Source: Candidatus Calescibacteriota bacterium | GTDB taxonomy: Bacteria > CAIJMQ01 > JAADFP01 | NCBI GenBank assembly: GCA_021162785.1 | Contig: JAGGYA010000023.1 | Location: 1-59,751 of the forward strand | DNA length: 59,751 nucleotides | Reading direction: 5' to 3' | Shown: positions 1-8,018 of the stretch, one piece after another | Layout of the letters: every line of letters starts with the position of its first letter | Position numbering within the stretch: the first letter of the stretch is position 1 | The notes under the pieces: generated by a model | What the model was told of the DNA's origin: nothing | The model's input: only the letters and a program-made list of their open reading frames with translations | The model's database searches: none | Program-made: the position numbers and the translations under genes

Positions 1-92
1 GAGATTTTTTGGATACGTGACACTACATTTTGAAAGAATTTTTATCCCCTTCCTCCTAAATCCCTTTTATTTCCTTGCTTTCCGAAATTCCC

Positions 93-169
93 TTTGAGGA
101 TTTTTTGCGGAAACTGTCAAAGTTGAGAATTACTCTTGAGAATTTTTAGAGGAAACTCTCAAAGTTGAG
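93..169. repeat. Imperfect tandem repeat, about 35 bp at 42-bp spacing
   Basis: Bases 93-127 and 135-169 match at about 30 of 35 positions at a 42-bp offset. Both copies end in CAAAGTTGAG. The second copy contains a short palindrome, CTCAA-AG-TTGAG, at 158-169, and the first copy has a one-base variant of it. The repeat lies in the 395-bp stretch at the left edge, where I see no convincing open reading frame on either strand. It could be a pair of operator sites or the remains of an intergenic repeat. The rest of 1-395 holds a short inverted repeat (ACACT-gtga-AGTGT, about 350-363) and nothing else I can name. Confidence 0.5.
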
Positions 170-395
170 TAAAACATTTAGTAGAGCAAGAGAGCCTTTA
201 CGAGAGATTTTACTTAAAGCTCAATAATTCTTCCCATTTTATCAGGCCTCTTCTTCTTTATAGAAATTTTAAGACACTAACTGTCCAGAGTTTTGTCTTT
301 TCAGCCATGGGTGATAAAATATCGGATACCCGGAGATAAAATTGGTGAGACACTGTGAAGTGTAAAGTTATTCTTATAAAAAGAAAGGTGAAAAA

Positions 396-1493
396 ATGAA
401 CTTAAGGGAGAGATTTTTAAAAGTTATGAATTATGAGAAGGTGGATAAAGTTCCAAATTTTGATTTTGGATATTGGCCTGAAACAATAAAAAGGTGGCAT
501 AAAGAAGGCTTGCCAACAAACATTGATGATCAGATTAAATGTGAACTTTACTTTGGCTTAGAGGGAGTGGAACAGATTGTTTCCGTGCCGGTTTCAGTAA
601 GTTTATATCCGCATTTTGAAGAGAAGGTAATAGAAGATAAGGGAGAGCATGTGATAATACAGGATGAAGAAGGTGTATTATTTGAAAAATCAAAAACATC
701 TGCTTCAATTCCTAAGTATTTAAAATTTCCCATAGAGACCAAAAAGGATTGGGAAAGATTCAAAAAGGAAAGATTAAATCCAGATTCACCTGGTAGAGTT
801 CCTGAAGATGAATTAAAGGAGTTAAAAGAATGTTGGAGAAATAGAGGATATATTACGAGAATATACTGTGGTAGTCTATACGGGTGTTTAAGAAATTGGA
901 TGGGGCTTGAAAATATATCCATAAAAATAATGGAAGATCCTGTCTGGATTGAAGAGATGATGGAACATTTAACAAATCTTTCACTTAAAGTTTTAAAAAG
1001 AACTTTTGACATACTTGGCGATATAAAAATAGATTGTTCCTGGTGGTGGGAGGATATGTGTTTTAATAAAGGGCCTTTGATCTCCCCAAAATTATTTGAG
1101 AAATTTATGGTTCCAAGATATAAAAGGATAGTTTCTTTTCTTGAAGAAAAGGGCATAAAGATTCATGTAGTCGATTGCGATGGTAAGATAGATGAACTTG
1201 TGCCCTTATGGCTTGAAGCTGGAATAAATTGTATGTTTCCCATAGAGGTAGCCTGTAATGACCCAATCGAATTGAGAAAAAAATATGGAAAAAGATGTTT
1301 GATGATAGGTGGGGTGGATAAACGGGCTTTAATAAAGGGGAAAAAAGCAATAGATGAGGAGTTAAATAGATTAAAGGATTTAGTAAAAGATGGTGGTTTT
1401 ATCCCCTGCATTGACCACAGAGTTCCTCCAGATGTTTCCTTGGAGAATTATCTTTACTACCTGAGAAGAAAAGAAGAAATCTTGCTCAGTTAG
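396..1493 (+). CDS. Uroporphyrinogen decarboxylase (URO-D) family protein
   Basis: This 365-residue protein has the N-terminal pattern of the URO-D superfamily (RERFLKVMNYEKVDKVP followed by a DFG-like segment). The superfamily includes true uroporphyrinogen decarboxylases and corrinoid-dependent methyltransferases such as MtaA/MtbA. A C-terminal segment with HVVDCDGKIDELVPLWLEAG corresponds to the region where methyltransferase members carry a zinc-binding HxC motif. Here the His and Cys are three residues apart rather than one, so zinc binding is uncertain. No haem biosynthesis genes are nearby, which argues against a role as classical HemE. The start is supported by an AAAGGTG ribosome-binding site 6 bases upstream of the ATG. 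The gene stands alone, with about 175 bp before prs. The substrate cannot be predicted. Confidence 0.85.
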   Translation: MNLRERFLKVMNYEKVDKVPNFDFGYWPETIKRWHKEGLPTNIDDQIKCELYFGLEGVEQIVSVPVSVSLYPHFEEKVIEDKGEHVIIQDEEGVLFEKSKTSASIPKYLKFPIETKKDWERFKKERLNPDSPGRVPEDELKELKECWRNRGYITRIYCGSLYGCLRNWMGLENISIKIMEDPVWIEEMMEHLTNLSLKVLKRTFDILGDIKIDCSWWWEDMCFNKGPLISPKLFEKFMVPRYKRIVSFLEEKGIKIHVVDCDGKIDELVPLWLEAGINCMFPIEVACNDPIELRKKYGKRCLMIGGVDKRALIKGKKAIDEELNRLKDLVKDGGFIPCIDHRVPPDVSLENYLYYLRRKEEILLS

Positions 1494-1495
1494 AT

Positions 1496-1528
1496 AATTC
1501 CTGTTCCATCTTGCTCAGGAACGGAATT
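1496..1528. other. Stem-loop after the URO-D gene
   Basis: An inverted repeat starts two bases after the stop codon. AATTCC-t-GTTCC pairs with GGAAC-GGAATT around a 10-base loop, with one bulged base. No T-run follows, so a classical intrinsic terminator is not supported. A second small hairpin (GTTCA, eight bases, TGAAC) follows at 1538-1555. The segment CAGAAGCCCC loosely resembles 3' ends of IS200/IS605-type elements, but nothing else of such an element is present. Confidence 0.35.
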
Positions 1529-1615
1529 TAAGGGATGGTTCAGAAGCCCCTGAACGAACACCATCATAACAAATATGAAAGGTTTCGAATAAATTTTGGA
1601 AGCTGAACGCCCCGC

Positions 1616-1645
1616 TTGACTTAAGAAGGGAAGGTAAGGTAAAAT
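1616..1645 (+). promoter_or_regulatory. Sigma70-type promoter for the prs operon
   Basis: TTGACT at 1616-1621 is separated by 18 bases from TAAAAT at 1640-1645. Transcription would start near 1652 and give a leader of about 18 bases before the prs ATG. This is the only strong promoter-like pair seen between the URO-D gene and prs. Confidence 0.55.
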
Positions 1646-1669
1646 TTTTCTCAAGTTACAGTAGTAGAG

Positions 1670-2608
1670 ATGAGTGCAAGTGATTTAAAAATCTTTACGG
1701 GTAATGCTAATCGTGAATTAGCGGAGGAGATTTCCCAGTACACAGGTATCCCGCTTGGTAATGCATTGGTGGGAACATTTAGCGATGGAGAAGTGCAGGT
1801 TAAGATTGATGAAAGTGTAAGAGGGATGGATGTATTTATTATTCAACCAACCTGTCCTCCTGTAAATCACAATTTAATGGAATTATTAGTAATGTTAGAT
1901 GCCTTTAAAAGAGCTTCAGCCCGCAGAATCACTGCTGTAATCCCTTATTATGGTTATGCTCGACAGGACCGAAAAGTCAGACCCCGAGTTCCTATCACTG
2001 CAAAACTTGTTGCTAACCTCATTACGGTAGCTGGAGCAGATAGACTTTTAGTAATGGATCTGCATGCAGGACAAATCCAGGGATTTTTCGATATACCCGT
2101 GGACCACCTTTTTGCAGCTCCTGTGCTTATTGATTATATTAGGAAAAAGAATCTTCCAGACTTAGTCATAGTTTCCCCTGATCCTGGGGGTGTGGAGAGA
2201 GCAAGAGCCTTTGCCAAAAGACTTCAGGCTGGTCTAGCTATTGTGGACAAAAGAAGACCGGAGCCTAATGTATCTCAAGTAATGAATATTGTAGGTGATA
2301 TTGAAGGAAAAAATGTGATAATTGTTGATGACATGATTGATACTGGAGGCACAGTTATTCAGGCAGGTGAAGAAATCAAAAGACGAGGAGCAAAAACTGT
2401 CTCTGTGTGTGCGACTCATGCAGTCTTCAGTGGAAATGCAGTAGAAAAACTGGAAAATTCTGTATTTGATGAAATTATCGTGACTAACACTATACCTAAG
2501 AAGAAACCCCAGTATAAAAAAATTACTGTTCTCTCCATTGCCTCTCTCTTAGGAGAAGCAATCTTGAGGATACACGGTGAGTCATCGGTAAGTTCACTTT
2601 TTGTGTAA
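1670..2608 (+). CDS. prs: Ribose-phosphate pyrophosphokinase (PRPP synthetase)
   Basis: The protein makes 5-phosphoribosyl-1-pyrophosphate from ribose 5-phosphate and ATP, feeding nucleotide, histidine and tryptophan synthesis in the cytosol. Its 312 residues match the usual class I length of about 310-320. Landmarks in order are the N-terminal FTGNANRELAEEI segment, the FSDGE segment, the ATP-loop region (YYGYARQDRK), the metal-binding DLHAGQIQGFF, and the PRPP-binding loop VIIVDDMIDTGGT near residue 220. It opens an operon with rplY, pth and hppA, a common arrangement. The ribosome-binding site is weak and the leader short. Confidence 0.97.
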   Translation: MSASDLKIFTGNANRELAEEISQYTGIPLGNALVGTFSDGEVQVKIDESVRGMDVFIIQPTCPPVNHNLMELLVMLDAFKRASARRITAVIPYYGYARQDRKVRPRVPITAKLVANLITVAGADRLLVMDLHAGQIQGFFDIPVDHLFAAPVLIDYIRKKNLPDLVIVSPDPGGVERARAFAKRLQAGLAIVDKRRPEPNVSQVMNIVGDIEGKNVIIVDDMIDTGGTVIQAGEEIKRRGAKTVSVCATHAVFSGNAVEKLENSVFDEIIVTNTIPKKKPQYKKITVLSIASLLGEAILRIHGESSVSSLFV

Positions 2609-2627
2609 ATAAAAAGGAGTTGAAGGA

Positions 2628-3275
2628 ATGAAAAGGATTCCACTTAAAGTATCTGTCCGAAAGAAAGAGAAACCAAAAAGATTGAGAAGAGAAGGATTTG
2701 TCCCTGGAATTGTCTATGGAGGTCATGAAGATCCACTTCCTATCAAAATTAAATTTCACGATTTAATTCATCTTCTACACACATTACATGGAGAAAAGGC
2801 ACTTGTGGAGCTTCAAATATCTCAAAATGGTAAGGAAAAGAAGGAAGCAGTGATTCTTAAAGAAGTACAGCATGATCCCATATTCAGCAATATTTTACAT
2901 GTGGATTTCCAACGAGTAAGTATGAAAGAAACCTTAGAAGTGGAAGTCCCTGTTATTCCGGTTGGAGAAGCAAAAGGTGTGAAAGAAGGTGGTATTTTGG
3001 AGATGATTTTAAGGCAGGTTAGAGTGGAAGCACTCCCCATGAATCTGCCCGAACACATAGAAGTAGATATCTCTCACTTGGGTATTGGTGATACTTTACA
3101 TGTCAAAGATTTGAAAATTCCGGAAGGTGTTAAAGTTCTTACCCCTGGTGAGGAAACGATTCTCACTATAGTCCCACCTAAGGTAGTTGAAGAAAAAGAA
3201 GCTCGTGAGGAAGTAGTAGAAGAGAAAGAAGAAGTAGAGGAAGAGGAAAAAGAAGTGGAGGAAAAGGAAGAATAA
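2628..3275 (+). CDS. rplY: 50S ribosomal protein L25 (Ctc family)
   Basis: This 215-residue protein belongs to the long, two-domain L25/TL5/Ctc family that binds 5S rRNA. The N-terminal domain begins with short basic motifs (RKKEKPKRLRREG, then FVPGIVYG). The C-terminal beta domain runs to about residue 180. The last 30 or so residues are almost pure Glu, Lys and Val, an acidic tail frequent in this family. A good AAAAGGAG site precedes the ATG. It lies 19 bp after prs and 3 bp before pth, the standard prs-rplY-pth neighbourhood. Confidence 0.95.
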   Translation: MKRIPLKVSVRKKEKPKRLRREGFVPGIVYGGHEDPLPIKIKFHDLIHLLHTLHGEKALVELQISQNGKEKKEAVILKEVQHDPIFSNILHVDFQRVSMKETLEVEVPVIPVGEAKGVKEGGILEMILRQVRVEALPMNLPEHIEVDISHLGIGDTLHVKDLKIPEGVKVLTPGEETILTIVPPKVVEEKEAREEVVEEKEEVEEEEKEVEEKEE

Positions 3276-3278
3276 ATC

Positions 3279-3872
3279 TTGTCCATCTCCACCTATACTT
3301 TTCTCATTGTAGGGTTAGGGAATCCGGGAAAGGAATTTAGGGGAACACGACATAATATTGGTAAAGATTTTATTAAATGGTTAGCAAAAAGGTGGGGTAT
3401 TAAATTTAAAAGGAAGGGGAAACTGTATCGATGGGGGAAAACTCGGAAAGGTGAAAAAGAAGTAATTCTTGTTTTCCCTTCTATCTTCATGAATGAATCA
3501 GGTAAAGCTGTTATAGAAGCAATACATGATTTTTCCATACCCTTAGAGCATCTCTTAGTCATCCATGACGATGTGGATCTTCCACCTGGAAAAATTAAAT
3601 GGATAAAGAAAGGTGGTAGTGGGGGACACAAAGGAGTTCAATCCATTCAGGAATTTCTTCAAACTCAGCTATTTCCGCGTTTAAGGATTGGGATTGGGAA
3701 AGTGCCAAAGGAAGAAACCCCAAGATATGTACTGGAGAAATTTGGAGATGAAGAAAGAAAAAAAATGTTAAAATTATTCCCTTTACTGGAAGAAGGAATT
3801 TTAATGTGGATAAAGGAAGGAATAGATAAAACAATGAGTATCTATAACTCAAGGAGGGTGAAAAATGATTGA
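3279..3872 (+). CDS. pth: Peptidyl-tRNA hydrolase
   Basis: Pth cleaves peptidyl-tRNA released from stalled ribosomes and recycles tRNA. The 197-residue sequence shows FLIVGLGNPGKEF, the TRHNIG catalytic-His segment, FMNESGKAV, the HDDVDLP motif with the catalytic Asp, and the substrate-binding GGSGGHKGVQSI. The start is a TTG at 3279 with an AAGGAAG site about 8 bases upstream inside the rplY tail. No ATG is available near the family's normal N-terminus. The end overlaps the hppA start by 8 bp, indicating translational coupling. Confidence 0.96.
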   Translation: MSISTYTFLIVGLGNPGKEFRGTRHNIGKDFIKWLAKRWGIKFKRKGKLYRWGKTRKGEKEVILVFPSIFMNESGKAVIEAIHDFSIPLEHLLVIHDDVDLPPGKIKWIKKGGSGGHKGVQSIQEFLQTQLFPRLRIGIGKVPKEETPRYVLEKFGDEERKKMLKLFPLLEEGILMWIKEGIDKTMSIYNSRRVKND

Positions 3873-5892
3873 TTTTGCTCTTTATTCCGCAATTACAGCC
3901 ATTCTGGTGGTGATTATTCTTGCTACTGAAATACTCAGGAAAAGCCCTGGTAATGAGTTGATGCAGAAGATCTCCAGAAAAATTCAGGATGGAGCAAGGG
4001 CATTCTTAAGAAGAGAGTACACAGCTGTAGCTATAGTTGTGGTCATTATCTCCCTCCTCCTTGTATCTGCACCAAAACTGGGAAGTAAAGTAGAAGTTAA
4101 CTGGAAAACTGCCCTTTCCTTCTTAACAGGAGCTATAGCTTCGGGTCTGGCAGGTTATGTAGCAATGAGTGTGGGGACCAGAGCAAATTCCCGGACCACT
4201 GAAGCTGCAAGAGAGGGGGTTACTCCTGCTCTCAGAGTATCTTTCTCTGCAGGAGTAATTACTGGTCTTTCCATTGTGGGTATTGCCTTACTGGGCTTAA
4301 TTTTAGTCTACCGGGTCTTCAAAGGAGACCCATTAGCGGTCAATGGATACGCTATGGGAGCCTCCCTCCTTGCACTTTTTGCCCGTGCAGGAGGAGGAAT
4401 CTATACCAAAGGTGCAGACATGGGTGCAGATCTTGTGGGTAAAGTTGAAGCAGGTATACCAGAAGATGATCCCAGGAATCCAGCGGTAATTGCTGATAAT
4501 GTAGGTGACAATGTGGGAGATACAGCGGGAATGGGAGCAGATCTTCTTGAATCTTATGTGGAATCCATAATCTCTGCTCTGGCCATCGGATATGCCATTT
4601 TCTTAGCCCGTAAAGCTGGCTCAAATATACTCTATTTACCCTTTGCTATTGCAGGATGGGGTATCCTTTCTTCCATAATTGGAGTTCTAATTACCCGATG
4701 GATGAAAACCTCTGATCCCGAAAAAGCTATGAATACCGGAGTCTATACAGCAGCGGTTCTCATGGTTGCAGGAACTTATTTCCTTATTAAGAGATCCCCT
4801 GTTGGTTTCTCTAACTATCCTGTCTTTGGCCCTTTCTGGGCAGTGGTTTCCGGTTTAATAGCTGGTTTAATCATTGGAGCAGTGAGTGAATTTTATACCT
4901 CCTACAAATACCCACCTGTGAGAAAACTCTCAGAATCCGCCATGCGTGGTCCTGCGGTAACCATTCTGGGTGGAATGTCTATAGGAATGTTATCTACACT
5001 TATACCGGTAGTGGTAATTGCTTTAGCCACGCTTATCTGTTACAAGCTTTCGGGAATGTATGGTGTAGCGCTTGGCTCTCTTGGTATGCTCTCTATCTTG
5101 GGGATAACCCTTGCAGTAGATTCTTACGGACCAGTAGCTGATAATGCTGCTGGAATAGCGGAAATGGCTGGACTGGGCAAGGAAGTGAGAGAGGTTTGTG
5201 ATAAACTCGATGCGGTTGGTAATACCACAGCAGCTATAGGCAAAGGATTTGCTATTGGTTCGGCTGCCTTTGCAGCGTTAGCTCTTATCACCGCATATAT
5301 AGCCACCCTTAACCGCTTTTCCCCCCAACCTTTGACTCTTTCCCTTACTGATCCTCGTCTCATTGCTGGACTCCTTATAGGAGGTATGGTTCCTTTCCTT
5401 TTTTCCTCCTTGCTTGCCGGTGGAGTGGGTAGAGTAGCTAATCAGATAATAGACGAGGTAAGAAGACAATTTCGGGAAATTAAAGGTCTTATGGAAGGGA
5501 AAGCAGAAGCTGATTCTACACGTTGTGTAGACATTGCAGCAAGAGGAGCACTTCGAAGCATGATGCTCCCGGGAATACTGGCAATAATTTTCCCTGTGGG
5601 AATAGGATTCACCCTTGGGCCTGTAGCGCTGGGAGGGTTTCTGATAGGAGCTTTAGTCACTGGCCTCCAGCTGGGCATTCAGATGGCTAATACCGGTGCA
5701 GCATTGGACAATGCTAAGAAATACATTGAAACAGGTGAGTTCGGGGGAAAGGGAAGTGAAGCCCACAAATCCGCTGTGATAGGAGATACATTTGGAGATC
5801 CTCTCAAAGATACAATGGGGCCATCACTCAACATACTTATAAAGCTAATGTCCGTTATATCCCTTGTGCTTGCCCCTCTCTTCTTGAGATGA
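3865..5892 (+). CDS. hppA: Membrane-bound ion-pumping pyrophosphatase, probably K+-dependent
   Basis: The enzyme hydrolyses PPi and pumps H+ and/or Na+ across the membrane. Its 675 residues fit the family, with many hydrophobic helices. The substrate site is visible as GADLVGKVEAGIPEDD followed by NPAVIADNVGDNVGDTAG (about 187-222). A second acidic cluster appears near the end (DNAKKYIE, then GDTFGDPLKDT). The GNTTAAIGKG motif at 452-461 has Ala and Gly where K+-independent enzymes have Lys and Thr, so K+ dependence is predicted from family knowledge. Na+ versus H+ specificity cannot be read here. A strong AAGGAGGG site precedes the ATG. It links to the PPi-type phosphofructokinase elsewhere in the window. 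Confidence 0.96.
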   Translation: MIDFALYSAITAILVVIILATEILRKSPGNELMQKISRKIQDGARAFLRREYTAVAIVVVIISLLLVSAPKLGSKVEVNWKTALSFLTGAIASGLAGYVAMSVGTRANSRTTEAAREGVTPALRVSFSAGVITGLSIVGIALLGLILVYRVFKGDPLAVNGYAMGASLLALFARAGGGIYTKGADMGADLVGKVEAGIPEDDPRNPAVIADNVGDNVGDTAGMGADLLESYVESIISALAIGYAIFLARKAGSNILYLPFAIAGWGILSSIIGVLITRWMKTSDPEKAMNTGVYTAAVLMVAGTYFLIKRSPVGFSNYPVFGPFWAVVSGLIAGLIIGAVSEFYTSYKYPPVRKLSESAMRGPAVTILGGMSIGMLSTLIPVVVIALATLICYKLSGMYGVALGSLGMLSILGITLAVDSYGPVADNAAGIAEMAGLGKEVREVCDKLDAVGNTTAAIGKGFAIGSAAFAALALITAYIATLNRFSPQPLTLSLTDPRLIAGLLIGGMVPFLFSSLLAGGVGRVANQIIDEVRRQFREIKGLMEGKAEADSTRCVDIAARGALRSMMLPGILAIIFPVGIGFTLGPVALGGFLIGALVTGLQLGIQMANTGAALDNAKKYIETGEFGGKGSEAHKSAVIGDTFGDPLKDTMGPSLNILIKLMSVISLVLAPLFLR

Positions 5893-6005
5893 ATTCCCAA
5901 AAATACAATGTAAAAGCTACCTTCTTCCTCATAGGAGTGCATGTGGATGAATATCCAGAAGTGGTAAATTGCCCTTCACGATGGTTATGGAGTAATCTGC
6001 AGTAA
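5889..6005 (+). pseudogene. Fragment of a polysaccharide deacetylase (NodB domain)
   Basis: An ATG overlapping the hppA stop opens a 38-codon frame reading MNSQKYNVKATFFLIGVHVD, then EYPEVV. This is the characteristic core of NodB-type polysaccharide deacetylases, in which a YxVKATFFxxG strand is followed by a Pro-Glu helix. The frame then appears to shift near 5966-5972. The next frame reads IALHDGYGVIC, resembling the family's segment after that helix. All catalytic Asp/His motifs are missing, and the fragment runs into the 3' end of the convergent amidohydrolase gene. It is best read as a decayed remnant. The match is short, so the assignment is moderate. Confidence 0.5.
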
Positions 6006-6782
6006 TTTTAAAGCATTCTCCCCCATTATTTTTCGGAATATTTCTTGAGGAAGTTCTAATTTGAGCATCTCCTCAACTTCCTCCTTCTGATCCGACCAAG
6101 GGGAATCTGTACCAAAGAGAAGATAATCCGATGGATGCTTTAGAAGAAATTCCTTTACTTTTTCTTTCCCCAGATACTTGAGAGAAAAAGATGTTTCCAT
6201 GTAAATCTCTTTCCCTAAGAGATGAGAAGCCACTTCTTCCCAGTCCTCCCAACCTCCCAGATGAGTAGTAATGAGTTTTAAAGAGGGAAATTCCTTACAA
6301 ACTTTCAAGATTTTTTCCGGGTCGGCCCTTCTCTCCCTTGGAAAGGCAAAATCAAAACCGGTATGTAACACAAGGAGTAATCCTTCTTCCTCTATTTTTT
6401 CGTAAATGGGAAACATACGTTCTTCATCCACATAAAAGTCCTGGTAATAAGGGTGGAGTTTTATTCCTTTAAAACCTTCTTTTTTAATGATTTCTATTTT
6501 TTCCTTCACTCCTTTATCTTGGGGATGAAATGAGGGGAGTGGGATAATGCGGGGAGAACGGATATTTTTTGACCATTCCAGAATGGAAGTAAATTGTTCT
6601 GGACGTGTAGCAATGGAACACACCACGGATATCTCTATTCCAGCTTCATCCATGGACTTAAGAAGGGAGGAAATTTTTCCATCTAATTTAGCCTTTATTC
6701 CCCCTTTTTCTTCGAGTAATGGTATTGCTCGAGGTGCAAGAGAATCCGGGAAAGCGTGGGTATGGAAATCAACCCAACCCAT
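5985..6782 (-). CDS. Amidohydrolase family (amidohydrolase 2/ACMSD-like TIM barrel)
   Basis: This 265-residue protein has the landmarks of Pfam Amidohydro_2 metal-dependent hydrolases and decarboxylases. They are the N-terminal metal-binding HTH (residues 7-9), GIKLHPYYQDF, VLHTGFDF, TTHLGGWEDW and the C-terminal LFGTDSPWSDQ with the metal Asp. The substrate is unknown. It is the last gene of the minus-strand operon, 2 bp after the aldolase gene. TatD nuclease is a less likely alternative because the spacing and the GTDSPW ending fit amidohydrolase 2 better. Confidence 0.88.
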   Translation of the reverse strand: MGWVDFHTHAFPDSLAPRAIPLLEEKGGIKAKLDGKISSLLKSMDEAGIEISVVCSIATRPEQFTSILEWSKNIRSPRIIPLPSFHPQDKGVKEKIEIIKKEGFKGIKLHPYYQDFYVDEERMFPIYEKIEEEGLLLVLHTGFDFAFPRERRADPEKILKVCKEFPSLKLITTHLGGWEDWEEVASHLLGKEIYMETSFSLKYLGKEKVKEFLLKHPSDYLLFGTDSPWSDQKEEVEEMLKLELPQEIFRKIMGENALKLLQITP

Positions 6783-6784
6783 TT

Positions 6785-7430
6785 CTATTTGGGAACTTTT
6801 TCCCAGTCTTTAAGAAATCTTTCCAATCCAATCTGAGTAAGTGGATGGAAAAACAGTTTTTTCATTATCTCGAATCTCATAGTTGTAACATGAGCTCCAA
6901 TAAGTGCAGCCTGAACCACATGGCGTGGATGTCTCACTGCAGAAACAATTATCTGTGTGGGAAATCCGTAATTATCCAGCATAGTTTTAATATCCCTCAC
7001 CAGTGCCATACCATCGCCACCTATATCATCTATCCTTCCCACAAATGGACTCACATAAGTTGCACCTGCTTTTGCTGCAAGGAGTGCCTGAGGAAGAGAG
7101 AAATTAAGTGTAGCATTTGTTTTGATACCAATTTCTGAAAGTTCTTTGATAGCCCTTATCCCCTCTTTTATCAAAGGTATTTTTATAACCACATTCTCTC
7201 CCAGTTTTGCCAGTTCTTTTGCCTCTTTAACCATCCCTTTCCAGTCAGTACTTATCACCTCTAAGGAAACCGGTCCCTTTACCAGAGAAACTATCTCTTC
7301 AGCTACATCTATGAATTTTCTGCCAGTTTCTGCAATATGGGTAGGATTTGTAGTGACACCATCCAAAATACCCCAATCCAGCGCTTCTCTGATCTCTTCT
7401 ACACGAGCAGTATCTAAAAAAAAATTTCAT
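6785..7430 (-). CDS. fsa: Fructose-6-phosphate aldolase/transaldolase, frameshifted near its start
   Basis: The protein is a small class I aldolase of the FSA/TalC type with Schiff-base Lys in NVVIKIPL. The in-frame body starts only at [14 protein letters not shown], lacking about 20 residues. Those residues are present just upstream in another frame. From the ATG at 7430, behind a strong GGGGTG site, the sequence reads MKFF, then a run of nine T (bases 7416-7424). Eight T would give [20 protein letters not shown] followed directly by ILDGVTTNP. One extra T therefore breaks the gene. This is either a sequencing error, a recent mutation, or a site corrected by transcriptional slippage. The conserved body and strong start favour a working gene. 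Confidence 0.85.
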
Positions 7431-7475
7431 CTTTCACCCCCTTTTTTCCTTGTGTAAAGACTCAAAAAACTCTTC

Positions 7476-7616
7476 TTAAGATTCACTCTCCTCATAACTT
7501 CTTCCCTTCCTGCCATTACCTTTTTTTGTGGTATGGAGGAATTTTTCAAGCTGATATTCTACCAAATATTTTCCTGAACCCAAATCTTCAAATCTTCTTA
7601 CCTTTTCCCACCTCAT
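7476..7616 (-). CDS. Possible small protein, 46 residues
   Basis: A 46-codon frame begins MRWEKVRRFEDLGSGKYLVE and ends in a basic, Gly/Ser-rich tail. It sits in the 215-bp gap between the receiver gene and the aldolase, in the same direction as both. An AGGAAA sequence lies about 12 bases upstream of the ATG. I recognise no family. It could equally be the decayed end of a lost gene. The rest of the gap holds nothing else I can identify. Confidence 0.25.
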   Translation of the reverse strand: MRWEKVRRFEDLGSGKYLVEYQLEKFLHTTKKGNGRKGRSYEESES

Positions 7617-7645
7617 TCTTCTATTTCCTGGGTAAAAAGGGATTT

Positions 7646-8017
7646 CTATCTCAAAATCTTGGTCAAGATTTCCTTTAATTTAAACATACTCTGACCATTT
7701 TTATGAACGAAATAGGCTCCTTCTAAAATCCTTTTGTCCAATTGCTCTTCTTCTAACCCTGTATGATAAATAATGGGCACATCCTTATACTGAGGGTTTT
7801 TCTTTAAGAAATCTCTTACTGTCCCCCCATGGCTCCGCATCATAATATCCAGAATGGCAGCATGAATCTCTGGCTTCTTGTTTCTTAAAAGCATTAAGGC
7901 TTCCACACCATCCTTTGCTTCAATGACTTCAACTTCAAGAACCTGTTCCAAAAAGGTCTTAACCACTTGCCTTATTTCTGGATTGTCCTCCACTAAGAGT
8001 ATTCTTTTCCCTTTCAT
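7646..8017 (-). CDS. Stand-alone response regulator receiver domain (CheY-like)
   Basis: The 123 residues are a single receiver domain with no output domain. The acidic pair is E10-D11, the phosphoacceptor is D57 in AILDIMM, the conserved Thr is T86 (YHTG) and the conserved Lys is K106 (FVHK). The loop after D57 carries a SHGGT insertion. No histidine kinase is in the window, so the partner is unknown. It follows the DUF72 gene with a 1-bp gap, so it is probably co-transcribed with small metabolic genes rather than with a signalling cassette. Confidence 0.92.
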   Translation of the reverse strand: MKGKRILLVEDNPEIRQVVKTFLEQVLEVEVIEAKDGVEALMLLRNKKPEIHAAILDIMMRSHGGTVRDFLKKNPQYKDVPIIYHTGLEEEQLDKRILEGAYFVHKNGQSMFKLKEILTKILR

Positions 8018-8018
8018 T

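Noticed and set aside
548-1156. 202-codon frame antisense to the URO-D gene
   Set aside because: It is a shadow of the conserved plus-strand coding region, with no ribosome-binding site or recognisable domain.
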